This document shows positions 8,643-17,010 of a stretch of 64,000 nucleotides of DNA, piece after piece; positions within the stretch are counted from its first letter, which is position 1; every line of letters starts with the position of its first letter. The position numbers and the translations under genes are program-made. Below the pieces are notes generated by a model that was given only the letters and a program-made list of their open reading frames with translations, had not been told where the DNA came from and searched no databases. The stretch covers positions 39,331 to 103,330 of the forward strand of contig DIRT01000023.1 in assembly GCA_002427605.1 (NCBI GenBank). The letters run 5' to 3'. The DNA comes from Bacteroidales bacterium UBA5429. GTDB lineage: Bacteria > Bacteroidota > Bacteroidia > Bacteroidales > WCHB1-69.

Positions 8643-10148
8643 TTAAAACTTAATCGTTTGCAATAGTTGTTCTATCGGTACACGAATTTGTTCCATGGAA
8701 TCACGTTCTCTAACTGTAACAGTTTGATCTTCCAATGTCTGATTATCCACAGTGATACAATATGGGGTTCCAATTGCATCCTGACGACGGTATCTTCTGC
8801 CGATTGCATCTTTTTCATCATATTGGCACATCATATGCTGTTTTAGTAAATCCTGGATTTCTCTAGCCTTTTCTGGAAGTCCATCCTTTCTCACTAGAGG
8901 TAGTATTGCTACTTTGACAGGAGCTAAAATGGGGGGAAGCGAAAGCACCACTCTTTGGGAACCATCTTGCAGAGTTTCTTCTTTATATGCATGACTCAAA
9001 ATCGCCAGGAACATTCTGTCCAATCCGATAGAGGTTTCCACAACATAGGGAACATAACTCTCATTGGTTTCAGGATCAAAATAACGTAATTTTTTACCGG
9101 AGAACTTCTCATGCTGAGCCAAGTCAAAATCAGTTCTGGAATGGATCCCCTCCAGTTCTTTAAATCCAAATGGAAATTCAAACTCAATATCTGTAGCAGC
9201 ATTAGCATAGTGTGCTAACTTATCATGATCGTGAAAACGGAATTTTTCGGCTGGTATTCCCAAATTCTGATGCCATTTCATCCGTTCTTCTTTCCAATAC
9301 TCAAACCAGGTGAGTTCCTCTCCCGGACGAACAAAGAACTGCATCTCCATCTGTTCAAACTCACGCATTCTAAAAATAAACTGACGTGCTACAATTTCAT
9401 TTCGGAACGCTTTCCCAATCTGAGCAATTCCAAAAGGAACCTTCATCCGACCAGTTTTATAAACATTCAAAAAGTTTACAAAAATACCCTGAGCTGTTTC
9501 GGGACGTAAATAAACAGTATCAGCACCTTCAGAAACAGAACCCATCTGCGTTGCAAACATTAGGTTGAACTGTCTTACATCGGTCCAGTTCCTGGATCCG
9601 GAAACGGGACAAGCAATCTCCAACTCCTCAATCAGTTGTTTCAAGCCAGCCATATCGGAACTGTTCATCAGATCTGCCAAACGTGTCGTAACCTCATCTA
9701 TCTTTTGTTGATTGCGCAGTACATTAGGATTAGTTTCACGGAACATCTTTTCATCAAAAGGATTAAATCTTTTCTTCGCTTTTGCAATCTCTTTATTGAT
9801 TCTATCCTCTAATTTTGCAATATATTCCTCTATCAATATATCTGCACGATATCTTTTTTTAGAATCCTTATTATCGATCATAGGATCATTAAATGCATCT
9901 ACGTGCCCTGAAGCTTTCCACACTGTTGGGTGCATAAAGATAGCACTGTCGATACCTACAATATGATCATGCATTTGCACCATTGCCTTCCACCAATACT
10001 GTTTGATGTTATTCTTGAGTTCGACACCATATTGAGCGTAATCATACACCGCACTCAAGCCATCATAAATTTCACTGGAAGGAAAAACATAACCATACTC
10101 CTTCGCATGAGCAATAATTTGTTTAAATAGATCCTCTGGATTAGCCAT
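8643..10148 (-). CDS. glyS: Glycyl-tRNA synthetase (single-chain dimeric type)
   Basis: Charges tRNA-Gly with glycine in the cytoplasm. At 501 residues it is the alpha2, eukaryote-like class II enzyme rather than the separate alpha and beta subunits of E. coli. Visible landmarks: the N-terminal catalytic segment YGYVFPSSEIYDGL, SGHVDAFNDPM, and motif 2 (GIAQIGKAFRNEI, then FRMREFEQMEMQFF). A motif 3-like SIGLDRMFLAIL precedes the C-terminal anticodon-binding domain (VAILPLVRKDGLPEKA, ... RYRRQDAIGTPYCITVD). Length and motifs look intact. Confidence 0.96.
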   Translation of the reverse strand: MANPEDLFKQIIAHAKEYGYVFPSSEIYDGLSAVYDYAQYGVELKNNIKQYWWKAMVQMHDHIVGIDSAIFMHPTVWKASGHVDAFNDPMIDNKDSKKRYRADILIEEYIAKLEDRINKEIAKAKKRFNPFDEKMFRETNPNVLRNQQKIDEVTTRLADLMNSSDMAGLKQLIEELEIACPVSGSRNWTDVRQFNLMFATQMGSVSEGADTVYLRPETAQGIFVNFLNVYKTGRMKVPFGIAQIGKAFRNEIVARQFIFRMREFEQMEMQFFVRPGEELTWFEYWKEERMKWHQNLGIPAEKFRFHDHDKLAHYANAATDIEFEFPFGFKELEGIHSRTDFDLAQHEKFSGKKLRYFDPETNESYVPYVVETSIGLDRMFLAILSHAYKEETLQDGSQRVVLSLPPILAPVKVAILPLVRKDGLPEKAREIQDLLKQHMMCQYDEKDAIGRRYRRQDAIGTPYCITVDNQTLEDQTVTVRERDSMEQIRVPIEQLLQTIKF

Positions 10149-10171
10149 ACAGTTTTATTTTTAACAGTTAA

Positions 10172-10888
10172 TTATTCAAATAGAAAAGATATTTGTATTA
10201 CTTTTGTTTTCAGACCTGTAACACTTGTCGAATAAATGTGGGGTTCCGGAACAAGAATATTGGGAACCCCAAACGACATTTTCAACTCTGTCGAAAACTT
10301 AAAGTAGGTTAAATAAAAGTCAAACCCCATCCCGGTTTGAAATTGAAAATCATCCGGGTACACTTTCACGTAGATTTCCCGTGGATTAGCTGCTTGTTTT
10401 TTAGCGTTGGATATCAAGTCACGACTATACTGTACTCCCCCTACCACATAAGCTCTTACATTATGCATTCGGGAAGACTTAAACTTCACCAGCAGTGGAA
10501 AATCCAAAAACACTGACTCTACATTCTTATAGCTTATAAACTCCTGATTATTATTGTATTTAATCGAATAGTTAAGCATACGATCTGCAAAAGTAAGTCC
10601 CGGAATAAAACGCAGATCAAAATACTCCCCAAGCCTCAAGTTGGCCACAATACCCAGGTTAAAGCCACTTAAAGATGATGTATATATTCTCATTAAAGAG
10701 TCATATTCATTCAGATTCCCTTTTGTTTTCATGGTAAAATCATACTGATTATACCCTATCATAAAACCAAAATGGAAGCGTTGCTTATCATATTTCAACA
10801 AATTAGGCAATCCTAAGTTACGTTGGGCTTGTAGTGATATCGAAATTCCCAACAGCAATAAAATAATGGTTATCAGTTTTTTTCTCAT
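10172..10888 (-). CDS. porT: PorT-family outer-membrane beta-barrel protein (T9SS component)
   Basis: A 238-residue protein with a signal peptide (MRKKLITIILLLLGISI, cleavage near LQAQ) and alternating-hydrophobicity strands ending in an aromatic residue (FLFE), as expected of an eight-stranded barrel. The segment RFHFGFMIGYNQYDF and the RAYVVGGVQYSRDL region resemble PorT/SprT, which is required for type IX secretion in Porphyromonas and Flavobacterium. The reading frame has two in-frame Met codons; MRKKLI (10888) gives the normal signal peptide, although it is preceded by an in-frame MIFFKI. With sprA 6 kb away, this is the second secretion-machinery gene here. PorT-like barrels are diverse, so an unspecialised OmpW/PorT-fold protein remains possible. 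Confidence 0.8.
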   Translation of the reverse strand: MRKKLITIILLLLGISISLQAQRNLGLPNLLKYDKQRFHFGFMIGYNQYDFTMKTKGNLNEYDSLMRIYTSSLSGFNLGIVANLRLGEYFDLRFIPGLTFADRMLNYSIKYNNNQEFISYKNVESVFLDFPLLVKFKSSRMHNVRAYVVGGVQYSRDLISNAKKQAANPREIYVKVYPDDFQFQTGMGFDFYLTYFKFSTELKMSFGVPNILVPEPHIYSTSVTGLKTKVIQISFLFE

Positions 10889-10916
10889 AATCTTAAAAAA
10901 TATCAAACGAACACCA

Positions 10917-11921
10917 TTAAGATTTAGTATTTTGTTCCACTAATTCCATTATCTGTTCTTCTAGCAATATAGGATCTACCGGCACTACACCTACAAACTG
11001 ACACACAATCCCCCCGGCTAAATTAGCAACCTTAATCATCTGTGTAGGAGGAAGTTGCACTATCATACATAGGGTTGCCACTGAAATAACAGTGTCTCCG
11101 GCACCCGAAACATCACTCACTTCTCTTGCTGAAGCAGGAGACCACTCAAATTGATCATTCAAACGATGATACAAAGCTATTCCTTTATCGGAAAGAGTCA
11201 CCATAACCATGTCAATCTCATGTTGATGAGCAAACTGTTTTGTAGCATCATGCAACTGTTCTAAAGTCAACTGTTCCTGATTCAAGTGAAGTGCATCTGA
11301 TAATTCTTTCAGATTGGGTTTAAAAAGATTTACACCGCCATAAGCATGAAAGTTTTTCTTTTTAGGATCTGTTGTCATGAGAATCCCTTTCTCTCTTGCT
11401 TTTTCAATAATCTGGGCAATATTAGTAGGGTTTAGCAGCCCCTTATCATAATCTTCAAAAATAATTGCATCTATTTGATAACGATCAATCAGGTTAAAGA
11501 GTGCATTAAGAAACTGTTCATTCTCCTTTTCGGAGAGTCCATGTTTATCCTCTTCATCCACACGAATCATCTGACTTTGATTACCAATAATACGATACTT
11601 GATCGTGGTAATTCGTTCATCAGATTGCACTATCCCTTCCGAAGTCAGCCCCATTTTAGAAAGTTGATCCATAAAAATCTTTCCTTTTGGATCTTTTCCT
11701 ACCACGGAACAAAGGATTGGTTCAGCACCTAGTGCTTTCAAGTTAGCTGCTACATTTGCCGCGCCTCCCAAGCGATAATCTCTTTCTTTAACATCCAGAA
11801 TCGGAACCGGTGCCTCCGGAGAGATTCGATCAACCCGTCCCTTCAAGTAAGCATCAATCATTACATCCCCAACCACCAACACTTTAGCAGCTTTAAACTT
11901 TGAAATCAACTGATCTAACAT
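10917..11921 (-). CDS. hldA: D-glycero-beta-D-manno-heptose-7-phosphate kinase (RfaE domain I type)
   Basis: A 334-residue PfkB-family sugar kinase corresponding to the N-terminal half of HldE/RfaE, without the C-terminal adenylyltransferase domain. That makes it a stand-alone HldA in ADP-heptose synthesis for LPS. Seen: VGDVMIDAYLKGRVDRISPEAP at the N-terminus, the substrate loop LGGAANVAANLKALGA, DPKKKN, and the catalytic anion-hole motif DVSGAGDTV with its base Asp. The start is placed at the second Met (11921), because a TACCTTTGC promoter element lies at 11939-11947 and the longer form would overlap it. An adenylyltransferase partner is not in the window. Confidence 0.88.
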   Translation of the reverse strand: MLDQLISKFKAAKVLVVGDVMIDAYLKGRVDRISPEAPVPILDVKERDYRLGGAANVAANLKALGAEPILCSVVGKDPKGKIFMDQLSKMGLTSEGIVQSDERITTIKYRIIGNQSQMIRVDEEDKHGLSEKENEQFLNALFNLIDRYQIDAIIFEDYDKGLLNPTNIAQIIEKAREKGILMTTDPKKKNFHAYGGVNLFKPNLKELSDALHLNQEQLTLEQLHDATKQFAHQHEIDMVMVTLSDKGIALYHRLNDQFEWSPASAREVSDVSGAGDTVISVATLCMIVQLPPTQMIKVANLAGGIVCQFVGVVPVDPILLEEQIMELVEQNTKS

Positions 11922-11938
11922 TGCAATAGAATTAACCT

Positions 11939-11947
11939 GCAAAGGTA
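11939..11947 (-). promoter_or_regulatory. Bacteroidetes-type -7 promoter element for hldA
   Basis: The minus strand reads TACCTTTGC, an exact match to TAnnTTTGC. It is 18 nt before the chosen hldA ATG, implying a very short leader. Confidence 0.6.
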
Positions 11948-11970
11948 TAATAAATTTTGGACTATTTTTT

Positions 11971-12050
11971 CTTTCTTCTTTTTGGACTAAAAAAAAATGG
12001 GGGGCAGAAAAAGTCTCCCTTTTTAGATATTATTATTTCCCCACTCTCTA
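11971..12050 (-). repeat. Dispersed G/C-block repeat element, copy A
   Basis: Read on the minus strand this copy shows AGAGTGGGG, a 31-nt A/T-rich interval containing CTAAAAAGG, then CTGCCCCCC, a T-rich tract and AAAAAGAAGAAAG. The same order and spacing recur at 37971-38050, 42491-42580 and 63741-63820. In this copy it lies about 85 nt downstream of the Feo operon in the sense direction. The G and C blocks can pair and are followed by T residues, which is terminator-like, but the interval and the purine tail are conserved too. Confidence 0.75.
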
Positions 12051-12134
12051 AAATCTACCTCTTTTCCTATTTTCTACACTCTTCGTGACACCTAAAGTTA
12101 TCATGAAATGAGATTTTTCTCAACTATGCCAAAA

Positions 12135-12284
12135 TTACATTTTTCTTTTTGACAACTCACACCCTATACATCCGTCACAACCACTACTGCAGTCTCTTTT
12201 TTTCTTAGAATATTGGATAATCTTATAGATTGAATAACTCACCGCTAACACAATGACCACAGCTACAATAATATTCTGCACCAT
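12135..12284 (-). CDS. FeoB-associated Cys-rich membrane protein
   Basis: A 49-residue protein with one N-terminal membrane helix (VQNIIVAVVIVLAVSYSIY), a basic stretch KKKRD and a C-terminal cysteine cluster CSSGCDGCIGCE (five Cys when the final one is counted by spacing CxxxCxxCxxC). It matches the small partner encoded next to feoB in many Bacteroidetes and Firmicutes, thought to help ferrous iron uptake or metal handling. The frame is open further upstream inside feoB. I chose the Met at 12284 because AAAGGAG lies just before it, an unusually good Shine-Dalgarno for this phylum; ATG at 12299 is the alternative. It begins within 20 nt of the feoB stop, so it is in that operon. Confidence 0.85.
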   Translation of the reverse strand: MVQNIIVAVVIVLAVSYSIYKIIQYSKKKRDCSSGCDGCIGCELSKRKM

Positions 12285-12301
12285 ATCCACTCCTTTCATA
12301 G

Positions 12302-14797
12302 TTATATCATGATTCCAATATGATAAACGGCAAATGCTACTAACCACGCCAACAGCGTCGTGTAGAATATCGTAAAAATCGCCCAACCCAGGCTTGCTTC
12401 CCTACGAATTGCTGCAATCACCGCGACACAAGGGAAGTAGATCAGAATAAACAGCATAAAACCGAATGCTACCAGCGGAGTAAACACCTTCTGCCCCTTT
12501 AGTTTGCCAGTTGTATGAACCTGTTGTTGCAATTTTACTGCCAGATTATGAGAATTTTCGTCTGCTTCAAAATCAGCATGATAAAGTACGCCCATAGTAC
12601 TTACTACAATCTCCTTTGCAGCTAATCCTGTAATGATGCTAATTCCTATCTTCCAGTCAAATCCGAGAGGCTGTAAAACCGGCTCTACAAATTTACCCAT
12701 CTGACCAATATAGGACTGTTCCTGATGAACACCCTCCTTTTCTAGTTCCAATTCAAGCACCAACTTATCCTTTTCATCGGAAGAGAGTGTTTCATTTAGC
12801 TCCACTTGAGCAATTTGGTAATCATACTTCTCAATCAATTCTTTATTTTGTGGGAAATAGCTCAATGCCCATATAATTATGGAAGCAACCAAAATCACAG
12901 TACCCATTTTTCGTAAATACTGGGATGCTTTATGCCACATATGCCGTAAAGTATTGCGCATCGTTGGAAGACGATATGGTGGTAACTCCATCACAAAAGG
13001 AACATCCTGTTTAGAAAATACCGTATTTTTCAACAACAGTGCGCTAAGAACCGCAATTAAAATTCCAATTAAATAAATAGAAAAGAGAATCAATCCCTGA
13101 TGTTTGGGAAAGAAAGCTGAAATAATCAGCAGATAAACAGGTAAACGAGCACTACAAGACATAAATGGGATGATCAGCATCGTCATAATACGATCTTTTC
13201 GATTTTCGAGGGTTCTGGTTGCCATAATCGCCGGCACATTACATCCAACCCCCATCAATAGAGGAATGAACGATTTTCCGTGCAATCCGATTTTATGCAT
13301 CAGTTTATCCATAATGAAAGAAACCCGTGCCATATAGCCGGTATCCTCCATCAGTGAGATAAAAAAGAAGAGAATCAGGATATTAGGTAAAAAGACGATT
13401 ACTCCTCCAACCCCACCAATCACACCATCAATCAGGAGGTCATGCAAAGCCCCATCCGGTATCCTTGTGGATAATAGTTTCCCCAGATACCCAACTCCCA
13501 TTTCTATCCATTCCATCGGATAGGCTCCCAATGTAAAAGTGGTCTGGAACATCAGCCACATAAAAAAGAAAAAGATAGGAAATCCCCAATATTTATGAGT
13601 AAGAAAACGATCAAAATTTTTCTTCTTTTTAAGGATTTCTCTTTTATTAGGGGAGACCGATTCAAGTAGTGCTCCCGAAATAAACCCGTATTTTGCATCA
13701 GCAATTACCGTTTCTGACTTCTCTTTATACTCTTTTTCCAACCTACGGATCTCTGCTTCAGCTATTTTTTTTACAGATTCATAGTTTGAACAGACTTTTA
13801 ACCGTTCCAGGGTAGATTGATCTCTTTCCAATAACTTAATAGCCAGATAACGCTTGGAATATTGGTCTGTCAACTCCTTATTCTTGCGCAACTCTGTACG
13901 AATACGGTCTATTGATTCTTCAATCATAGATCCATAATTGATATGGATGTGACGAGTAATCGGATCCTGATCTTCATACACCTCGATAATCTTCTCGAGC
14001 AATGCTACCAATCCCACTCCTTTAACAGCAATAGTGGGTATAATCGGGATTCCAAGCAACAAGCCCAAATTGTGATAATTCAATTCTATTCCTTTATACT
14101 CCAACTCATCGTACATATTTAAAGCAATCACCACTTTTATATCCATGTCGATCAATTGTGTTGTCAGGAAGAGGTTTCTTTCCAGGTTGGAGGCATCCAC
14201 AACATTGACTACCACATCCGGTTTCTTTTCCCAAATATGATTTCTGACAAACAACTCTTCCGGCGTATATTCAGTGATTGAATAGGTTCCGGGAAGGTCT
14301 GTGAAGTTCATTTTGTAGGACTCAAACTTGACTACTGCTTCTTTGATATCTACTGTAACTCCCCCATAATTACCCACTCTTTCGTGAGAACCTGAAACTC
14401 TGTTAAAAAGGGTTGTTTTCCCGGAATTTGGGTTACCCACCAGGGCTACATTAATCCGTTTTGTTTTGGGAATAGCCCGCATGCGGGGTGTCTCTTCGAT
14501 AATAATCCCCTCATAATGAAAAAGCTGCTGCAAGTCTCCCTCTATTAAAGGTTCTACCTCAATCATGGCGGCTTCACTACGTCTGAGCGACATATTATAG
14601 CCCATAATCTCATACTCAATCGGATCTTGCAAAGGTGCATTTTTGATCACTTTTACCTTTTTCCCTTTCACAAACCCCATCTCGGTGATTCTCTTTCTGA
14701 ACGCACCATGTCCCAAAACCTTGGTAATATATACTGACTCTCCGGTTGGAATATCGGAGAGATAAACATGACAATTCCTATCTTCCATCATCTTCAT
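12302..14797 (-). CDS. feoB: FeoA-FeoB fusion, ferrous iron transporter
   Basis: An 831-residue inner-membrane Fe(II) transporter with a FeoA (SH3-like) domain fused to its N-terminus (residues 1-85, including GHGAFRKRITEMGF). The GTPase domain follows with G1 GNPNSGKTT (121-129), G2 around GNYGGVTVD, G3 DLPG (167-170) and G4 NMYD (227-230), the usual FeoB variant of NKxD. The membrane part carries two Gate motifs; one is near GVGCNVPAIMATR. The C-terminus ends in a membrane helix. FeoA-FeoB fusions are common in Bacteroidales. A TAATTTTGC promoter element lies 13 nt before the first Met, so starts at the third or fourth Met are also plausible. The Cys-rich partner gene follows. Confidence 0.95.
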   Translation of the reverse strand: MKMMEDRNCHVYLSDIPTGESVYITKVLGHGAFRKRITEMGFVKGKKVKVIKNAPLQDPIEYEIMGYNMSLRRSEAAMIEVEPLIEGDLQQLFHYEGIIIEETPRMRAIPKTKRINVALVGNPNSGKTTLFNRVSGSHERVGNYGGVTVDIKEAVVKFESYKMNFTDLPGTYSITEYTPEELFVRNHIWEKKPDVVVNVVDASNLERNLFLTTQLIDMDIKVVIALNMYDELEYKGIELNYHNLGLLLGIPIIPTIAVKGVGLVALLEKIIEVYEDQDPITRHIHINYGSMIEESIDRIRTELRKNKELTDQYSKRYLAIKLLERDQSTLERLKVCSNYESVKKIAEAEIRRLEKEYKEKSETVIADAKYGFISGALLESVSPNKREILKKKKNFDRFLTHKYWGFPIFFFFMWLMFQTTFTLGAYPMEWIEMGVGYLGKLLSTRIPDGALHDLLIDGVIGGVGGVIVFLPNILILFFFISLMEDTGYMARVSFIMDKLMHKIGLHGKSFIPLLMGVGCNVPAIMATRTLENRKDRIMTMLIIPFMSCSARLPVYLLIISAFFPKHQGLILFSIYLIGILIAVLSALLLKNTVFSKQDVPFVMELPPYRLPTMRNTLRHMWHKASQYLRKMGTVILVASIIIWALSYFPQNKELIEKYDYQIAQVELNETLSSDEKDKLVLELELEKEGVHQEQSYIGQMGKFVEPVLQPLGFDWKIGISIITGLAAKEIVVSTMGVLYHADFEADENSHNLAVKLQQQVHTTGKLKGQKVFTPLVAFGFMLFILIYFPCVAVIAAIRREASLGWAIFTIFYTTLLAWLVAFAVYHIGIMI

Positions 14798-14809
14798 TTA
14801 TTTGCAAAC

Positions 14810-14818
14810 GCAAAATTA
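14810..14818 (-). promoter_or_regulatory. -7 promoter element for feoAB
   Basis: The minus strand reads TAATTTTGC, an exact TAnnTTTGC match in the 85-nt gap between the LuxR gene and feoB. An A/T-rich stretch just upstream (14836-14850, AATGATAATTAAG on the minus strand) weakly resembles half of a Fur box; this is only suggestive. Confidence 0.5.
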
Positions 14819-14882
14819 TAAAAAAAACAGGAACTTAATTATCATTAAAATAGGTGAAATATTGTACAACCAATCACTATTA

Positions 14883-15485
14883 TTAGTGAGCCAATGTAAT
14901 TTGATCTATTGTTACATAATTATTGGTAACCGCGTAGATGGTCAATCCCGAAACAGACTTAATTCCTGTCTTTTGGGATATATTCTTTCGGTGTGTATTT
15001 ACGGTATGTACGCTAATATTAAGGTGATAAGCTATCTGTTTATTAGTAAACCCTTGTGCTAAAAGCTGTAAAACTTCAATCTCACGATCACTAAGAAGCA
15101 AGTTCTGAGAAATGGTATCCCCTTTTTTTGATTGAATTACCTGAGAAACAGTATGATTGATCATTTCAGGAGTATCTTGTACAGTTATCACAGCATCAAA
15201 CTGACTTATAATCTTGGGATCAACGTGCCAATGACAAAATGCTATCAAACTAACCTTCAGATACTTAGACCTTAGCTGTTGAAACTCCTTTAGATTATAC
15301 TGGACAGAATAAGGATTGATCAATACAACACTATCCTCATGAAGTTCTAAGCAGGACTCCAACTCTTGAAAACTGAATATCTGTTTAACTTTTCGGGCAT
15401 GTTGGGCAGGTTGCAACACCTGAGCCAACCCTTCATATAGAATTGAAGAAGATTCCAGAATCAGAATGGAGGCGATCAGTTTCAT
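14883..15485 (-). CDS. LuxR/NarL-type transcriptional regulator with degenerate receiver
   Basis: A 200-residue protein. The C-terminal LuxR-type helix-turn-helix is clear (about residues 130-195: LLSDREIEVLQLLAQGFTN, then HLNISVHTVNTHRKNI). The N-terminal 115 residues have the length and alternating pattern of a receiver domain. However, the phospho-acceptor position reads VVLINPYS (Asn57 in place of Asp), and the acidic pair after strand 1 is reduced to a single Glu (LILESSS). I infer an unphosphorylated pseudo-receiver. It overlaps the hemerythrin gene by 4 nt (ATGA), implying translational coupling, and the pair probably senses and responds to O2, NO or iron-sulfur damage together. No histidine kinase gene is nearby, consistent with that reading. 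Confidence 0.85.
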   Translation of the reverse strand: MKLIASILILESSSILYEGLAQVLQPAQHARKVKQIFSFQELESCLELHEDSVVLINPYSVQYNLKEFQQLRSKYLKVSLIAFCHWHVDPKIISQFDAVITVQDTPEMINHTVSQVIQSKKGDTISQNLLLSDREIEVLQLLAQGFTNKQIAYHLNISVHTVNTHRKNISQKTGIKSVSGLTIYAVTNNYVTIDQITLAH

Positions 15486-16204
15486 TGCTTCCTCTTTAAA
15501 TTTTGTTCAACATTTTGAGCTAAAGGAATCAATATCTGTTCTTCAATTTTACTGTGGATTTTCAAATCATAATCCAACTCAACCAAAGTAAGAAAAAGAC
15601 TCCTCCTGATATGAAAATCTTTCTGATAAGGTAAATACTTCACTAATAGATTCACCAAATCATCCAATTTTTCCTCAATATCATCATGATGTTCAACATA
15701 ATCGCTCACGGAATAGGTCATCATATTGGGAGCTATTTCGGTATCGGATGCTGCTTTATAGAGTTGTTCGATATAAGGATGGGCCACTTCCAGCTCATAA
15801 TTCAGGTGTTCTCTCACCTCATTGAAGTAAAGTTCAAAAAAACGCTCCAACAAAGCGATCTCTTTCGAATCATTCAACTGTTGAATCTCTTGAATGGCAC
15901 GTTCAATTTTTGGATAGATATCGTCCAAATAATATCGATGGGTATTGTTTAAAAAGTGAATAATTGTGGGCAGATCATCCACGGTGATAGCGGTGGAATC
16001 TGCAACTTCGTGGCGAAGATACAGATTACCTATTGCAATAAAAAGTGCTTCACTAATTTGGTATTGCTGACAGATTTCAGCTACCGTTTTGCTTTGTAAA
16101 GGTGTGTCAATATTAAAGTGTTCTAAAAAAAGAATGAAGTGGGGATACTCAAATACTACCTGAGCCACTTCTGTATCGGCATGTATAAAAAACTGAGTAG
16201 CCAT
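15482..16204 (-). CDS. Hemerythrin-domain protein (RIC/YtfE-like)
   Basis: A 240-residue helical protein. The N-terminal part (residues 11-65, VAQVVFEYPHFILFLEHFNI) resembles the ScdA_N domain but lacks its cysteine pair. The C-terminal part is a four-helix hemerythrin bundle with candidate di-iron ligands His89, His133/Glu137, His142, His172/His173 and the His217-xxx-Glu221 pair. Such proteins bind O2 or NO, or repair iron-sulfur clusters under nitrosative stress. It starts 2 nt after ppa stops and overlaps the LuxR gene by 4 nt, so the three form one transcription unit. The exact ligand assignment and the function in this organism are inferred. Confidence 0.83.
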   Translation of the reverse strand: MATQFFIHADTEVAQVVFEYPHFILFLEHFNIDTPLQSKTVAEICQQYQISEALFIAIGNLYLRHEVADSTAITVDDLPTIIHFLNNTHRYYLDDIYPKIERAIQEIQQLNDSKEIALLERFFELYFNEVREHLNYELEVAHPYIEQLYKAASDTEIAPNMMTYSVSDYVEHHDDIEEKLDDLVNLLVKYLPYQKDFHIRRSLFLTLVELDYDLKIHSKIEEQILIPLAQNVEQNLKRKQ

Positions 16205-16206
16205 GG

Positions 16207-16803
16207 CTATTTTCTTATTACACCCTTACAGCCATATTGTCTGTCAGCCTTGATTACAAAATACTCCTCATACATTTCAAAAGCTTCTTGAATAATCTGA
16301 TGAGCTACATCTTTATTAAAGAACTCTTCCACCTCAACAGTTTTATTTTCCAGTTTGGTATATTCTTCAAAGAAGTTGCGTAATTCTGTAGTAAAGTGAT
16401 CTGCCAGTTCTGTAATATCATTTACATAATTGATACTGGGGTCACCGGCATTGACTGCAATTATTTTATCATCCGCTTCTCCATTATCCAACATTCGCAT
16501 TACTCCAATTACCTTGGCCGGAACGATACAAAGGGGGACTATCTCCACCTGTGAAACAATCATGATGTCTAACGGGTCTTTGTCATCGCAATAGGTACGA
16601 GGAATAAAGCCGTAGTTAGCCGGATAATACATCGAGGAGTAAAGTACGCGGTCCAATATCAATAAACCACTATCCTTATCTAATTCATACTTAGCACGAC
16701 TTCCCTTTGGAATCTCAACAATACCGTTAACAATTTGGGGAACATCATGTCCGGGATTAACACAGTGCCAGGGATTAAATGTACCGGGCAGCGGGTGACT
16801 CAT
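16207..16803 (-). CDS. ppa: Inorganic pyrophosphatase, soluble family I
   Basis: Hydrolyses pyrophosphate to phosphate in the cytoplasm, pulling biosynthetic reactions forward. The chosen form is 198 residues, starting MSHPLPGTFNPWH. The frame is open 22 codons upstream, but a TACCTTTGC promoter element at 16848-16856 lies inside that extension, so the shorter start is preferred. Family signatures seen: YELDKDSGLL, SSMYYPANYGFIP and the metal-binding DDKDPLDIMI, followed by PLCIVPAKVIGVMRM. First gene of an operon with the hemerythrin and LuxR genes, an association I would not have predicted from its housekeeping role. Confidence 0.93.
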   Translation of the reverse strand: MSHPLPGTFNPWHCVNPGHDVPQIVNGIVEIPKGSRAKYELDKDSGLLILDRVLYSSMYYPANYGFIPRTYCDDKDPLDIMIVSQVEIVPLCIVPAKVIGVMRMLDNGEADDKIIAVNAGDPSINYVNDITELADHFTTELRNFFEEYTKLENKTVEVEEFFNKDVAHQIIQEAFEMYEEYFVIKADRQYGCKGVIRK

Positions 16804-16847
16804 AAATTTATTTTTAATCATAGATGTAATAAAATAAACATTAATCT

Positions 16848-16856
16848 GCAAAGGTA
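16848..16856 (-). promoter_or_regulatory. -7 promoter element for the ppa-hemerythrin-luxR operon
   Basis: The minus strand reads TACCTTTGC (TAnnTTTGC match) about 45 nt before the ppa ATG. It helps decide the start of ppa. Confidence 0.6.
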
Positions 16857-16965
16857 TATTTTTTTTCAATATGACACCTTTTTTTCTTCTCTCTCCGCGT
16901 AAATGTAACGAAATCTTAATGTAAAATTATAATATAGTGAATATTATATAAGTCCTTTTTTTATA

Positions 16966-16973
16966 TACTTTTG
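16966..16973 (+). promoter_or_regulatory. -7 promoter element before the first T9SS-cargo copy
   Basis: TACTTTTG matches TAnnTTTG, 38 nt before the ATG at 17011. The flanking 70 nt are recognisably similar to the segment before the second copy (21057-21137), where the corresponding sequence is TCCTTTTG, so the TA is lost in that copy. Confidence 0.5.
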
Positions 16974-17010
16974 ACGTTTTGATTATTATATTGTATTTTT
17001 CAGCAAAAAA

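Noticed and set aside
11943..12134. Insertion-sequence remnants around the dispersed element.
   Set aside because: No transposase fragment, terminal inverted repeat or target-site duplication could be identified around any of the four copies.
14820..14860. Fur box upstream of feoAB.
   Set aside because: Only about half of the 19-bp palindrome matches by eye in very A/T-rich DNA, so it is mentioned but not annotated as a site.
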